Shown: positions 8,606 to 16,132 of the stretch, piece by piece
Position numbering within the stretch: the stretch's first letter is position 1
Layout: the number at the start of each line of letters is the position of its first letter
From: Candidatus Melainabacteria bacterium
GTDB lineage: Bacteria > Cyanobacteriota > Vampirovibrionia > Obscuribacterales > Obscuribacteraceae
Length of the DNA: 64,000 nt
Reading direction: 5' to 3'
Assembly: GCA_003963305.1 (NCBI GenBank)
Contig: RXJR01000018.1
Coordinates: forward strand, 1 to 64,000
Translations under genes and position numbers: made by a program
Notes under the pieces: generated by a model
Told to the model about the DNA's origin: nothing
Seen by the model: the letters and a program-made list of their open reading frames with translations, nothing else
The model's database searches: none

Positions 8606-9025
8606 ATGAAAATAAAAAGTATCCTTGCGTCAATCGTAGTTACGATCATCAGCATCGCCGCGGCCACCGCCTACGGCAAAGATGATGATTACGCGCCCGC
8701 TCACTTCATAACATCGGTGACGAATCAGACCTTCCACCAGGAAGTTTCTGATTCGCAAAAGCCGGTTGTTTTGGACGTTTGCGCTCCTGCCGACTGTGCT
8801 GCTCGTATCGCTGCAACCGAGCGACTGGCGGTGCAGTTTACTGGTCGTGCCAGATTTGTTCAAGCGCCTACAACAGAAAATTCCGCATTAGTGCAGCGCG
8901 TCAATTCGCCCGGGCTCGTCATTCCGACCTATATGGTGAGCATCAACGATGAGTTGTTTATTGTGCGAAAAAATCTAACCGAGGCTGAAGCGAAGGCCTT
9001 CATCGAGTCGGTTATCAGTCCGTAG
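8606..9025 (+). CDS. Exported thioredoxin-like protein
   Basis: A 139-residue protein: signal peptide (residues 1 to ~23), then a compact thioredoxin fold. Visible elements are PVVLDVCAPADC in place of the WCGPC active site (Cys-x4-Cys), a helix, a VQAPTTEN strand, and the cis-Pro loop VIPTYMVS. The widened cysteine spacing argues against classical disulfide exchange. AGGAG at 8595-8599 gives six bases to ATG 8606; the in-frame GTG at 8600 overlaps the ribosome-site spacing. It follows the second S41 protease as the protein at 4535 precedes the first. Confidence 0.78.
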   Translation: MKIKSILASIVVTIISIAAATAYGKDDDYAPAHFITSVTNQTFHQEVSDSQKPVVLDVCAPADCAARIAATERLAVQFTGRARFVQAPTTENSALVQRVNSPGLVIPTYMVSINDELFIVRKNLTEAEAKAFIESVISP

Positions 9026-9142
9026 GTCTGTAAGTCTGGTTGGTACCTGTTCAGTACTGCCACAAGGAAGTGGTGGATTTTTCGTTCTCGCGTCGCAATC
9101 GGACTGCGGCGTTGAGAACCACTTATTAAGAGAGAAAGAGTA

Positions 9143-9979
9143 ATGGAGAAACAAACATATCATGCTGGATTCGAGATGATTGAGGCGAAGGGCTGGCTCA
9201 ATTTCGTGCGCGCTGCTTTGCGAGTCAAAGGAATGACCGTCGTGCCGAGGACATACGAAATTGAGGTGGCGGAAGGACTGGTGAAGTCGGTGATCTATCC
9301 GGATGCTGAGAGAGCCGAATTCACTTATCAGGGTGCTCACCCTTGCGCTGCGAGCATTCGCGGTAGAGACTTCGTCTTCGAATCGGCAGGTGACATCTAC
9401 AAGGAAGATCGCACCACCTGGTACGACTTGCAGGTCATACACGAGGACTCTCCCTTGTATTGCGCCGGCACAGTCATCTTGTCTCGTTTTGACATGTTGG
9501 AAGTGATTGCGCCTTTGATGTGTTACAAGGTCGGGTTCATGCCGGATTCGCGAATTCAAACGATCGCGTATCCAGACCGTTCAACTGGTCTGTGTATTTA
9601 TCAGGATGATGTGTTGTGCGCTTTTAAGAGGTCGGAGGGCGAGTCCGAAAAATGCTGGCAGCTTGTCGTTGCAGAGGAAGCGCCGGAGTTTTTCGAGGGC
9701 AAGGTGCAACGACTGCAGGTGGTTTCTGATCCGAAATCGAAGAACTTCGGTTCTCTTTTGCTGGAAGGAACCGACGGTAACGCGGAGATTCGGGCCGTTT
9801 ACCCAATCGACGGCAGCTCGATTGTGGTTCGCTATGAGCAGGGTGTTTGCCGTCACATCGAGATGACCGGTGCAGATGGGCAAATAACGTGCTACTCGGC
9901 TGTTGCGCCTGGGTTGGCTGTTTGCGACCGCACCGGGCAGGTGATTCCGATGCCGGACTACTCGTACCTCTTTCAGTGA
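9143..9979 (+). CDS. Conserved-looking cytosolic protein of unknown function
   Basis: A 278-residue soluble protein with no signal peptide or membrane segment. Composition is typical of a folded, beta-rich domain protein (many alternating strands such as YEIEVAEGLVKSVIY and AEIRAVYPIDGSSIVVRY). No motif I can name. An A/G-rich ribosome site (AGAGAAAGAG) precedes ATG 9143. It is part of the forward cluster, between the thioredoxin-like gene and short unknown genes. Confidence 0.72.
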   Translation: MEKQTYHAGFEMIEAKGWLNFVRAALRVKGMTVVPRTYEIEVAEGLVKSVIYPDAERAEFTYQGAHPCAASIRGRDFVFESAGDIYKEDRTTWYDLQVIHEDSPLYCAGTVILSRFDMLEVIAPLMCYKVGFMPDSRIQTIAYPDRSTGLCIYQDDVLCAFKRSEGESEKCWQLVVAEEAPEFFEGKVQRLQVVSDPKSKNFGSLLLEGTDGNAEIRAVYPIDGSSIVVRYEQGVCRHIEMTGADGQITCYSAVAPGLAVCDRTGQVIPMPDYSYLFQ

Positions 9980-10095
9980 GCGCTTAGTTAGCCTGGTCTG
10001 ATAGGAGACCGGGGGGAAGCGCTAGAACGGCTTGCTACACTCGCTAGATTCGCTCGTTACAACCACTCGCGTTTGGCTTCGGCTGGGCGCGAGTG
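9979..10095 (+). repeat. Two successive hairpins in spacer
   Basis: The first hairpin pairs 9979-9985 with 10017-10023 and holds an inner GGTCT/AGACC stem (9995-9999 with 10006-10010). The second pairs 10064-10071 with 10088-10095 perfectly over eight bases and is followed by CCTTTT. The second ends 16 bases before the ribosome site of the gene at 10123, so it could act as terminator or leader structure. Confidence 0.55.
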
Positions 10096-10122
10096 CCTTT
10101 TACCAACTTTCGGAGAACTAAA

Positions 10123-10446
10123 ATGCGAAACTTTAAAAAACATCGGCCAGTCCTGACAAATCCAGCCCCCGGCGGTTATTGGGCTGGTGACCTGTGGGTT
10201 TTTCAGGGAAAAATCACGCGCCAGCGAATGCCCGGAGCAAGCTTCCTCTGCAACATGTTTATCGTTGACGAGCAGGGCAAAGTCTGGCTGGCTGTCAGGC
10301 GTTCAGTGCGGACAACAGCCGGTCAAAGCGCTGAATGGTTTGCTGCGCCCGTTGTCACTGGTTCTAAAAACTATCCGAGACGTGCGCCTCAGGATTGGTG
10401 TAAATTCGTTAGCTCATCGCTGGTGATACCGGTATTGCCTGCTTAA
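10123..10446 (+). CDS. Small basic protein, unknown function
   Basis: A 107-residue protein, basic at the start (MRNFKKHRP), without signal peptide or transmembrane helix. Central strands FLCNMFIVDEQGKVWLAVRR suggest one small beta domain. GGAG at 10112-10115 gives seven bases to ATG 10123. No family recognised. Confidence 0.6.
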   Translation: MRNFKKHRPVLTNPAPGGYWAGDLWVFQGKITRQRMPGASFLCNMFIVDEQGKVWLAVRRSVRTTAGQSAEWFAAPVVTGSKNYPRRAPQDWCKFVSSSLVIPVLPA

Positions 10447-10466
10447 CTTTACGCCTCAGAATGTGA

Positions 10467-10526
10467 GCGAGTCGTCGAGACAGCGCCGATTTTGACACAG
10501 TTGAGCGCCTGTGCTCGACGCACTCG
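10467..10526 (+). repeat. Interrupted long inverted repeat
   Basis: CGAGT, GTCGAG and ACAG (10468-10483) pair in order with CTGT, CTCGAC and ACTCG (10509-10526). The hairpin fills the spacer before the gene at 10567. Confidence 0.5.
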
Positions 10527-10566
10527 TTTGGATAACAAAACCTATAACTTTCCAGCAGGAATAACT

Positions 10567-10938
10567 ATGAATGAATTATTGAACGGCTTTCTGGTGGCGT
10601 TTTGCATCGTCGTCATTTACTATCACTGGTTCAAGTTCGAGATGAAGCGGCACTTCGAGGAGGACTTGGAAGCAGTGAAGAAGAAAATCGAAGAGGCGAG
10701 ATTGGCTGTGGCAGGCTCGCCCGACAATAACAACGCCTGCAATCATTTGCTGATGGCGTCCACCATAATGCGACAAATCGACGCGTCTGATTGGCGCACG
10801 GCCACAAGCCTGGACGATTTGCTCGCGCTTCGTCGGCGCCTTGCTCAGTCTCAGGAGGCTGCTATTCTGGCAGTCGCAGCCTGTCGAGGTTGGGTCGGTA
10901 AGATGGGTCCAGAGCCGTCGTACGTCTTCTACGCCTGA
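10567..10938 (+). CDS. Small single-pass membrane protein with cytosolic helical domain
   Basis: A 123-residue protein. Residues ~3-22 (LLNGFLVAFCIVVIYYHWF) form one membrane segment at the extreme N-terminus; the rest is charged and helical (EEDLEAVKKKIEEARLAV), possibly a coiled coil. AGGA precedes ATG 10567. The next gene, an ion channel, starts 24 bases after its stop, so the two are probably co-translated from one mRNA. No family recognised. Confidence 0.62.
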   Translation: MNELLNGFLVAFCIVVIYYHWFKFEMKRHFEEDLEAVKKKIEEARLAVAGSPDNNNACNHLLMASTIMRQIDASDWRTATSLDDLLALRRRLAQSQEAAILAVAACRGWVGKMGPEPSYVFYA

Positions 10939-10962
10939 AGTGCCTGGTTTGTGGGGCTGTCT

Positions 10963-11499
10963 ATGTTTTTTGAAAGGCACCAAAAAATCGGGTGCAGAGC
11001 AGAACGCTGCCTGCATTGTCTCGCGCGGCATCCAGTCGTTTCATCTGTGTGCATACTCTCCTGCCTCACCGTATTCGGTTCGATAGTTTTGTATCGTATC
11101 GAACCGAATACGTTTAAATCGCTAGGTGATGGACTCTGGTTTACTTATATCAGCTTGCTTGGTATCGGATACGGTGACATTGTGCCGCATTCCTGGCAAG
11201 GAAGAGTCGTGGCGGCGCCGCTGCTCTTGTCTGGTATCGTTTGCGTCAGTGTCTTTACTGCGATTGTGGAATTGTTCTTTCTGCGTCCTTTCCTCAAGAT
11301 TGGACCAGACAATCGTTTCTTGCTACAGGAAATTCGGAAGTTGCAAGAAGCGGTCGTAACTGAGCAAGCCAAGCTTCAGGCGCAGCAGGAAGCACAACAG
11401 AGAGATTGGGCACAGTTTCAAGTTCAACAGGTTGAGCTTCAGGCTCAGATTCAAGCACTGATCGTGCTTATCACCAACAACATCGGAGATTCTTTATGA
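10963..11499 (+). CDS. Two-transmembrane potassium-channel-like protein with C-terminal coiled coil
   Basis: A 178-residue protein with two membrane helices (about residues 26-46 and 81-103) flanking a pore loop TYISLLGIGYGDIVP. GIGYGD matches the TVGYGD selectivity filter of K+ channels with Ile for Val and Gly for Thr, so ion selectivity needs caution. The C-terminal ~75 residues are a Gln-rich coiled coil (heptad-like EIRKLQEAV..QAKLQAQQEAQQ), likely a tetramerisation stalk in place of an RCK domain. Start ATG 10963; GTG 10951 is an alternative. Its TGA overlaps the ATG of the M50 protease gene (ATGA), implying translational coupling. Confidence 0.8.
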   Translation: MFFERHQKIGCRAERCLHCLARHPVVSSVCILSCLTVFGSIVLYRIEPNTFKSLGDGLWFTYISLLGIGYGDIVPHSWQGRVVAAPLLLSGIVCVSVFTAIVELFFLRPFLKIGPDNRFLLQEIRKLQEAVVTEQAKLQAQQEAQQRDWAQFQVQQVELQAQIQALIVLITNNIGDSL

Positions 11500-12737
11500 A
11501 TCCATTAGGCATTTTTCGTTCGAAGTTCCCGCCAGTAAAGCAGGTTCTGTCAATCATGCTGGCTATAATCCTGGCCGATTTTCTCTTTGCGTACGCATTC
11601 GGTCAGGTCGTCGCAGCGCTGGTTATCGTCTTTCTGATTATCATCCACGAGGTGGGACACTGGATTCCTGCTCGTATGATGGGGCTGAGCGTCAAGACGT
11701 TTTCGGTCGGCTTCGGCAAAACCATCTACCAGTATCCCAAACCGATATGGGGTACCTATTTTCGGCTCAGCAGCGTTCCTTTAGGTGGGTACATAGTGCC
11801 CGATGACGATGACATGGCGCGCGCGCCAATCTGGAAGCGAGCCGTGTTCATCAGTGGCGGACCGCTTATGAATTTGCTGTGCGCCGTGCTGATTACGTTT
11901 TTCTCCTACACGCTCGTGGGAGAGCCGCAGGCGTTCAAACCTACGGGAAGCGTCATTGCCGAGCTGGACTCGAAAATCACCGCTGCCTATGACAGCGGTC
12001 TTCGCGTTGGCGATGAGTTCGTCAACATCGAAGGGCAGAGGGTTTTCTCTGCCAGGGAGGTCTTCAACGCCCTTCTCGCGCATCAAAGCAGCCCGGTTGC
12101 CGTGGATGTAAAACGCGGCGATCAAGTCATTTCTCTCAAGTTGGATCACGATGCCAACGGTAAGCTCGGGCTGAAGGGTGTTCGGCAGAAGGGTTATGTG
12201 CCTTATGCGCAGGTAGGTGTCTTGACTGCTGCGGTTGATGCAGTCGACAAAACTGCCGAGGCGACTGGAGCTACCCTTGAGTGGCTCGGCAAATTGCTGC
12301 ATATCGTTCCCAGGTCTAACGAGGAGCAAGTGAACGCCGATCAGCTGCAAAGTCTGATTGGTATTGTGCAAACCGGCGGCGAACTCTTCCAGTCAGGACT
12401 GGCTGACTTTCTGGCATTTGCTGCGATTGTCAGTTTGTCTCTGGGGGTGCTCAATTTCTTGCCTTTGCCTGCTCTGGACGGCGGACACTTGCTGTTCCTC
12501 GCAATTGAGAAGATGAGAGGCAAGGCGGTGTCGGTCATGGTTCAACGTTGGTCGAGTTTGGGGACGATCGGATTGCTTTTGCTCGTCACCTTTTATGCTG
12601 CCTACAATGACCTGATCAGACTGGTTGGACCGCACTGGGCCGCGCCAGTAACAGCACTTTTGTTTTGTCTGTTGGTGCGCTACACGGTGCCGTACTCTGT
12701 CCGAATCTCAGTAACGAGGAGGCTGCGCAGAAGTTGA
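11496..12737 (+). CDS. M50 site-2 protease, RseP-like, with PDZ domain
   Basis: A 413-residue integral membrane zinc protease. The zinc motif HEVGH is at residues 51-55 inside the first helix, a PLGGYI loop follows, one PDZ domain lies at ~152-228 (YDSGLRVGDEFVNIEG), and the third ligand is Asp328 in NFLPLPALDGG. Three or four more helices close the protein. The family performs intramembrane cleavage of anti-sigma factors and other single-pass proteins, usually after a first cut by another protease; rhomboid and S41 enzymes encoded nearby could provide that. It is unusual that it overlaps an ion-channel gene rather than sitting in the usual dxr/bamA context. Confidence 0.92.
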   Translation: MNPLGIFRSKFPPVKQVLSIMLAIILADFLFAYAFGQVVAALVIVFLIIIHEVGHWIPARMMGLSVKTFSVGFGKTIYQYPKPIWGTYFRLSSVPLGGYIVPDDDDMARAPIWKRAVFISGGPLMNLLCAVLITFFSYTLVGEPQAFKPTGSVIAELDSKITAAYDSGLRVGDEFVNIEGQRVFSAREVFNALLAHQSSPVAVDVKRGDQVISLKLDHDANGKLGLKGVRQKGYVPYAQVGVLTAAVDAVDKTAEATGATLEWLGKLLHIVPRSNEEQVNADQLQSLIGIVQTGGELFQSGLADFLAFAAIVSLSLGVLNFLPLPALDGGHLLFLAIEKMRGKAVSVMVQRWSSLGTIGLLLLVTFYAAYNDLIRLVGPHWAAPVTALLFCLLVRYTVPYSVRISVTRRLRRS

Positions 12738-12768
12738 GTTGGGTTCTGTAAGTGCAACATCTCTAAAA

Positions 12769-12795
12769 CAATCGGGCAACGAAATTGCCCGATTG
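12769..12795 (+). terminator. 11-base-pair hairpin after the M50 gene
   Basis: Arms 12769-12779 and 12785-12795 pair perfectly around CGAAA. On the plus strand A-residues follow; the T-run (TTTTAGAG) lies on the minus-strand side. Position after the channel-protease pair makes a transcription end plausible. Confidence 0.6.
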
Positions 12796-12916
12796 AAAAC
12801 CTGCTGTTTTCCGAAAGTCCCTTCAATTGTCCCGCTGGCGGTGAGTTCACGTGCCGTCAGTTCATTGGTTTTCAGGCGAACAGCAACACTAAAGTCGCAA
12901 ATCGGAGTTCAAAAAA

Positions 12917-13078
12917 ATGACCAAGAAAGCAAAAAAATCATCTGCAAAATCTTTGAGAGACCTCGGACACACCATGCCTGCGTCGCTCTTGATGCAAAGC
13001 CAGGTGGGCAGATTGCATAAGCTGCGCGCGCAGAGAATTTCAATCAGCAAAATTCAGCGGCGACTGTCGCAATCCTGA
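12917..13078 (+). CDS. Very small basic protein, unknown function
   Basis: A 53-residue open frame beginning MTKKAKKSSAKS and ending RRLSQS. GGAG at 12904-12907 gives nine bases to ATG 12917. It is strongly basic throughout (many Lys and Arg), which suits nucleic-acid or ribosome binding, but length precludes a family call. It overlaps a longer in-frame-shifted open frame (12739-13020) whose composition looks random. Coding status rests on the ribosome site and the Lys/Ala-rich amino-acid pattern. Confidence 0.5.
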   Translation: MTKKAKKSSAKSLRDLGHTMPASLLMQSQVGRLHKLRAQRISISKIQRRLSQS

Positions 13079-13098
13079 GTGGGGTGATTTCGACGTTG

Positions 13099-13127
13099 TC
13101 GCGTGAATCATCTTTAGGGATTCGCGA
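13099..13127 (+). repeat. Hairpin before the zinc-ribbon gene
   Basis: TCGCG-T-GAATC (13099-13109) pairs with GATTCGCGA (13119-13127), leaving one bulged T. Confidence 0.45.
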
Positions 13128-13197
13128 GTCCATTGACTGAATCGAAAGGCAGCTAGAGTCGCACAACCTCGTTCCAACTTACACAAAGGAGTTGATC

Positions 13198-13494
13198 GTG
13201 ATCGTCATATGCAAGCACTGCTTGTTGTCATACGCGCAACAATGCGAGAACTCCGCTTGCCCACATTGCGGCATGGGTGGTGAAGCCAGTTCGCTGATTC
13301 CTCCTGCCGAAGTTACGTGTACACACTGTGGCAAGGTGTCTATAAGAGCATCATTGACCTGGCCGTGCCCGCACTGCCACCAGGGCGAGAATGTTTCGTA
13401 TGGCGTTGCTGGACCACTTGTGGTCTGCCCGCACTGCCTGCATGAATATTCTGCTTTGGGCAAGGGTGCTTGTTGCCCGTTTTGTAAACGATAG
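13198..13494 (+). CDS. Multi-zinc-ribbon protein
   Basis: A 98-residue protein with six CxxC knuckles: CKHC, CPHC, CTHC, CPHC, CPHC and CPFC, enough for three zinc ribbons. Spacing and lack of other sequence suggest a compact metal-bound adaptor that could bind nucleic acid or protein. AAAGGAG at 13185-13191 leaves six bases before GTG 13198; the TTG at 13192 has no spacing, so the GTG start is chosen. No signal peptide, so cytosolic. Confidence 0.75.
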   Translation: MIVICKHCLLSYAQQCENSACPHCGMGGEASSLIPPAEVTCTHCGKVSIRASLTWPCPHCHQGENVSYGVAGPLVVCPHCLHEYSALGKGACCPFCKR

Positions 13495-13776
13495 GCGCAA
13501 GTCGATAGAAAATTAGCCGTGGACCAGGGAAGGTCCTCGCTTTTTACTAATGACCATCAAGGATGCGGTCGCCTGGTAAGCAAGATGCAGGGCTTTGTTG
13601 AATGGTCACGCTTTCATCGTGGTCATTCCAGAGAGTCTTGTTTAGAGTCTTGTGCTGCACTGTATGTGGTGCAAATTTCGGCGAGCGTTGGAGAGACTTC
13701 AGTCTCTTTAGCCGTTCTAATCATAACCGGTGCGAAGAAGCCCCTGGTTGTCTTCGCTATTTACGGAGAGAAATTT
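13495..13776 (+). other. Spacer with a short perfect hairpin, no gene seen
   Basis: The frame of the next gene is open across this stretch, but its translation lacks domain character and the ribosome site at 13765 marks a later start. AGAGAC (13692-13697) and GTCTCT (13702-13707) form a tight hairpin with a four-base loop. CTTGTTTAGAGTCTTG contains a short direct repeat. Confidence 0.5.
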
Positions 13777-14280
13777 ATGAATACATCAAAGTCTTCAAAA
13801 CTCTACCTTCTTCTCAAGTTGATTTGTGCTGGCTTCTTCATCGGCGGTTGCACAGGAGCAGCGCTTCTGCTGGCCGGTGTGTTTCAGGATCCAATCACAG
13901 AGTTGTTCTGCTCCCTTGCTGGTGCTGTCATTTTGCCGACGGTAGTTAATTTCGTTCTTGAAACTCGGCGCTTAGCACAAGAAGCGATCGCAAAGGATCA
14001 AAAGGAAGAGTGCTCTGTCGAAATCGGCGCTCAGCTCGTAGCTTTTCTGGATGAAACCAGCAACGAAATGAGATTTTTGGATACGGAGTTCGAAAGATGG
14101 ATTGCCGAACGTAGCCAGCCGAATGGACAGATTTGCCGTAGCGGTGTGGTTGTTGAATTGTGGGCTTGCGCCGAAGAGTTTCCGGCATGTGAAGTCCATG
14201 CTCGCATCAGCCGTGGCCGCAGTGCCAGGTGGCTAGGCACTTTCAGTGACACTCAGATAGTGGCAATCCTCGCAGAATAG
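13777..14280 (+). CDS. Small membrane protein with C-terminal cytosolic domain
   Basis: A 167-residue protein. Two hydrophobic segments (residues ~9-29 and ~36-58) form a hairpin in the membrane; the remaining ~105 residues are soluble with mixed charge and a WACAEEFPACEVHAR stretch with two Cys. GGAG at 13765-13768 gives eight bases to ATG 13777. No family recognised. It precedes the ABC transmembrane gene and may be in the same transcript. Confidence 0.65.
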   Translation: MNTSKSSKLYLLLKLICAGFFIGGCTGAALLLAGVFQDPITELFCSLAGAVILPTVVNFVLETRRLAQEAIAKDQKEECSVEIGAQLVAFLDETSNEMRFLDTEFERWIAERSQPNGQICRSGVVVELWACAEEFPACEVHARISRGRSARWLGTFSDTQIVAILAE

Positions 14281-14314
14281 CTGTTCGTTGGATGTCCTCT
14301 GGTGATCACTGTTT

Positions 14315-14373
14315 CTGGTTGGCATCGATTGACTGCTGTCTTCGACTGACCGCTGTCTTCGATGCCCGACCAG
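14315..14373 (+). repeat. Long near-perfect inverted repeat before ABC gene
   Basis: CTGGT-T-GGCATCGA (14315-14328) pairs with TCGATGCC-CG-ACCAG (14359-14373). The loop contains a direct repeat of CTGTCTTCGA. Confidence 0.55.
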
Positions 14374-14429
14374 ACAAGACCGGCTCAGCTACGGCTGTAA
14401 GCCTCTCTTTAATTCACTGGAGAACCTCC

Positions 14430-15509
14430 ATGAACATGCTCAAACAATTCCCCTGGAAAAAGCTTTTGAGAGTGGGTAAGCCGTTTTGGGTTTCCGAGAC
14501 GCGCAATGTTGCCTACAAACGCTTTTTCGCGCTGCTGGCTTTGATAGCCGGCCAAACCTTCGTGCTTCTTCTCATCAACAAAACGAATGGAGCATTTTTC
14601 ACCGCTATAGAAAAACACTCGATGTGGGACTACTACCTGTACATGGCTATCTACATAGCTTTGTTAGGACTTAACACCCCGCTGCAAGTGAAGATATCGC
14701 TGACCCGCACGCGACTGGCTCTTTTGTGGCGATCATGGTTATCAAAGAAAACGTTTGCCTCAGCTTGCGCTGAAGATGCAATCGGCAAATTTGCTGACCA
14801 TCCCCAGATCGACCACCCCGAGCAACGTATGACGCAGGACCTTGATTCGTTCTGCAACAGTTTTTTGGGGCTTGTGATCTCGATAATAGAAGCGTCTGCG
14901 CATGTAGTGATATTCTCTGTCGTGCTCTTCCACCTGTCTCCGATACTCTTCTGGACCGATCTGGGTTATGCAACTCTGGGTGTCCTGATTGTCGCTTCGA
15001 TAGGTAAAGAGATGCCGGCATTGAATGATAAGCAATTCGCATCGGAAGCAGCTCTGCGGACGACGCTGGCATTAACGAACGACCCGCACTATCTGCAATC
15101 AGGTACGAGTGCGAGCTTGCACCGTGAAGCATTGTCTCAGCTTGACACCGTAATAAAAACGTTGTTAGGCATTGCGACATTGAACAGCCGTGTGCAGATG
15201 TTCACCACCGGCTTCAATCTGCTGGTGCCGTTGATCCCCGCAATAATTATGGCGCCGATATACTTCCGCGGCGACATCGAATTTGGTGCCATCACTCAAT
15301 CAGTCATGGCATTCACGGTCGTCTTCAATGGAGCAACTCTATTGATCGCCCAATTCGGCGGTATCAGTGCTTTCGCCGCGGTGACAAATCGAGTCGGAGC
15401 GCTGTTGGAAGAACTCGAGTCCGTGACGGACGCCGCAGACGGTGGTTCGATCGTCAAAATCGATCGCGGGGAGTCGGCTGTTCGGGAGGCGAGTGAATGT
15501 CGCGGTTGA
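14430..15509 (+). CDS. ABC transporter transmembrane domain (SbmA/YddA type) lacking an ATPase domain
   Basis: A 359-residue protein with about six membrane segments. DHPEQRMTQDL matches the NPDQR-x-x-x-D signature of the SbmA/BacA and YddA exporter transmembrane family, and the order of helices fits. In full transporters the ATP-binding domain follows at about residue 330; here only ~30 polar residues remain (VGALLEELESV... to SECRG) and no Walker A or signature motif occurs in the rest of the frame or the next 120 bases. It is therefore either an SbmA-like ATPase-free transporter or a truncated exporter. GGAG at 14419-14422 fixes ATG 14430. Confidence 0.75.
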   Translation: MNMLKQFPWKKLLRVGKPFWVSETRNVAYKRFFALLALIAGQTFVLLLINKTNGAFFTAIEKHSMWDYYLYMAIYIALLGLNTPLQVKISLTRTRLALLWRSWLSKKTFASACAEDAIGKFADHPQIDHPEQRMTQDLDSFCNSFLGLVISIIEASAHVVIFSVVLFHLSPILFWTDLGYATLGVLIVASIGKEMPALNDKQFASEAALRTTLALTNDPHYLQSGTSASLHREALSQLDTVIKTLLGIATLNSRVQMFTTGFNLLVPLIPAIIMAPIYFRGDIEFGAITQSVMAFTVVFNGATLLIAQFGGISAFAAVTNRVGALLEELESVTDAADGGSIVKIDRGESAVREASECRG

Positions 15510-15526
15510 GGCCGTGCGATTTATTC

Positions 15527-15580
15527 GAGGCGGTAGCAAGGTCTTTCGACAGTTTGCCGAAGGACTCTGCTTATCGCCTC
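15527..15580 (+). repeat. Hairpin closing the protease locus
   Basis: GAGGCG (15527-15532) pairs with CGCCTC (15575-15580), and inner segments (AGCA/TGCT and GTCTTTCG/CGAAGGAC) pair further. It separates the ABC gene from the paralogue array. Confidence 0.45.
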
Positions 15581-15629
15581 AGCCTAGTCACGCATATTTG
15601 TTCGTTAAATTCAGAAAGGTATTAGTTGT

Positions 15630-16028
15630 ATGAAAACTAACGTTTGGATAGTGACGATTGTTGCCCTGGTTTCTCTTGGTAATCTGGCAGCCTGGTTTCT
15701 TTATACTCCGTCCCATCCGGATAGTGCGGCGATATTCGTCTTTCCACTTTTGTTAGGGATGGGCTGGCTCTATTGTTCATCGTACTTGTTACTGAAAGAG
15801 TCTTCTATTTACGATTCTATTGTCGCCTCTGCGCTTGGGGTTGTCGTCAGCGCAGTTAGTTTCGTTGCTTGGTTTTTTCGTGAGGACTCGTCTGCTGCAA
15901 CATTGGTGCTCGTTACGGCCGTTTTCTCTTTGATCTTTCATCTCGCAGATTTGATTGGCTTTGTTTTCTTCCGACAACTGAGACTGCGGCTGAATGCAAG
16001 TTTGAACGGGCATCGCAATGAACTTTAG
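15630..16028 (+). CDS. Four-helix membrane protein, copy 1 of a local family
   Basis: A 132-residue protein with four hydrophobic segments. The N-terminal part (LVSLGNLAAWFLYTPSHPDS) and the third helix (VVVSAVSFVAWFFREDSSAA) are nearly identical to the protein at 16653, and the DNA is closely similar too, so the duplication is recent. No known domain. It is followed after 67 bases by copy 1 of the second local family, and that order (membrane protein, then soluble protein) recurs. Function unknown. Confidence 0.7.
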   Translation: MKTNVWIVTIVALVSLGNLAAWFLYTPSHPDSAAIFVFPLLLGMGWLYCSSYLLLKESSIYDSIVASALGVVVSAVSFVAWFFREDSSAATLVLVTAVFSLIFHLADLIGFVFFRQLRLRLNASLNGHRNEL

Positions 16029-16046
16029 CACTAATGACGAACTGCT

Positions 16047-16132
16047 GTGTTCTCTCCACATGAATGAATTACGAATCACTTGGTAGGTAACTCTTATGAC
16101 AACATCTAACGAATCAGGTTCTTTAACAACGA
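16047..16132 (+). repeat. 86-base exact repeat (leader and 5' coding) shared with 18134-18219
   Basis: The block runs from the leader through the first 12 codons of the soluble-family gene and is identical to 18134-18219 (offset 2087). Identity of noncoding leader as well as coding bases points to recent duplication or gene conversion. Confidence 0.85.

Noticed and set aside
13519-13776. Longer N-terminus for the membrane protein starting at 13777
   Set aside because: The extra 86 residues are without pattern, cover a hairpin spacer, and a GGAG site marks the later ATG.
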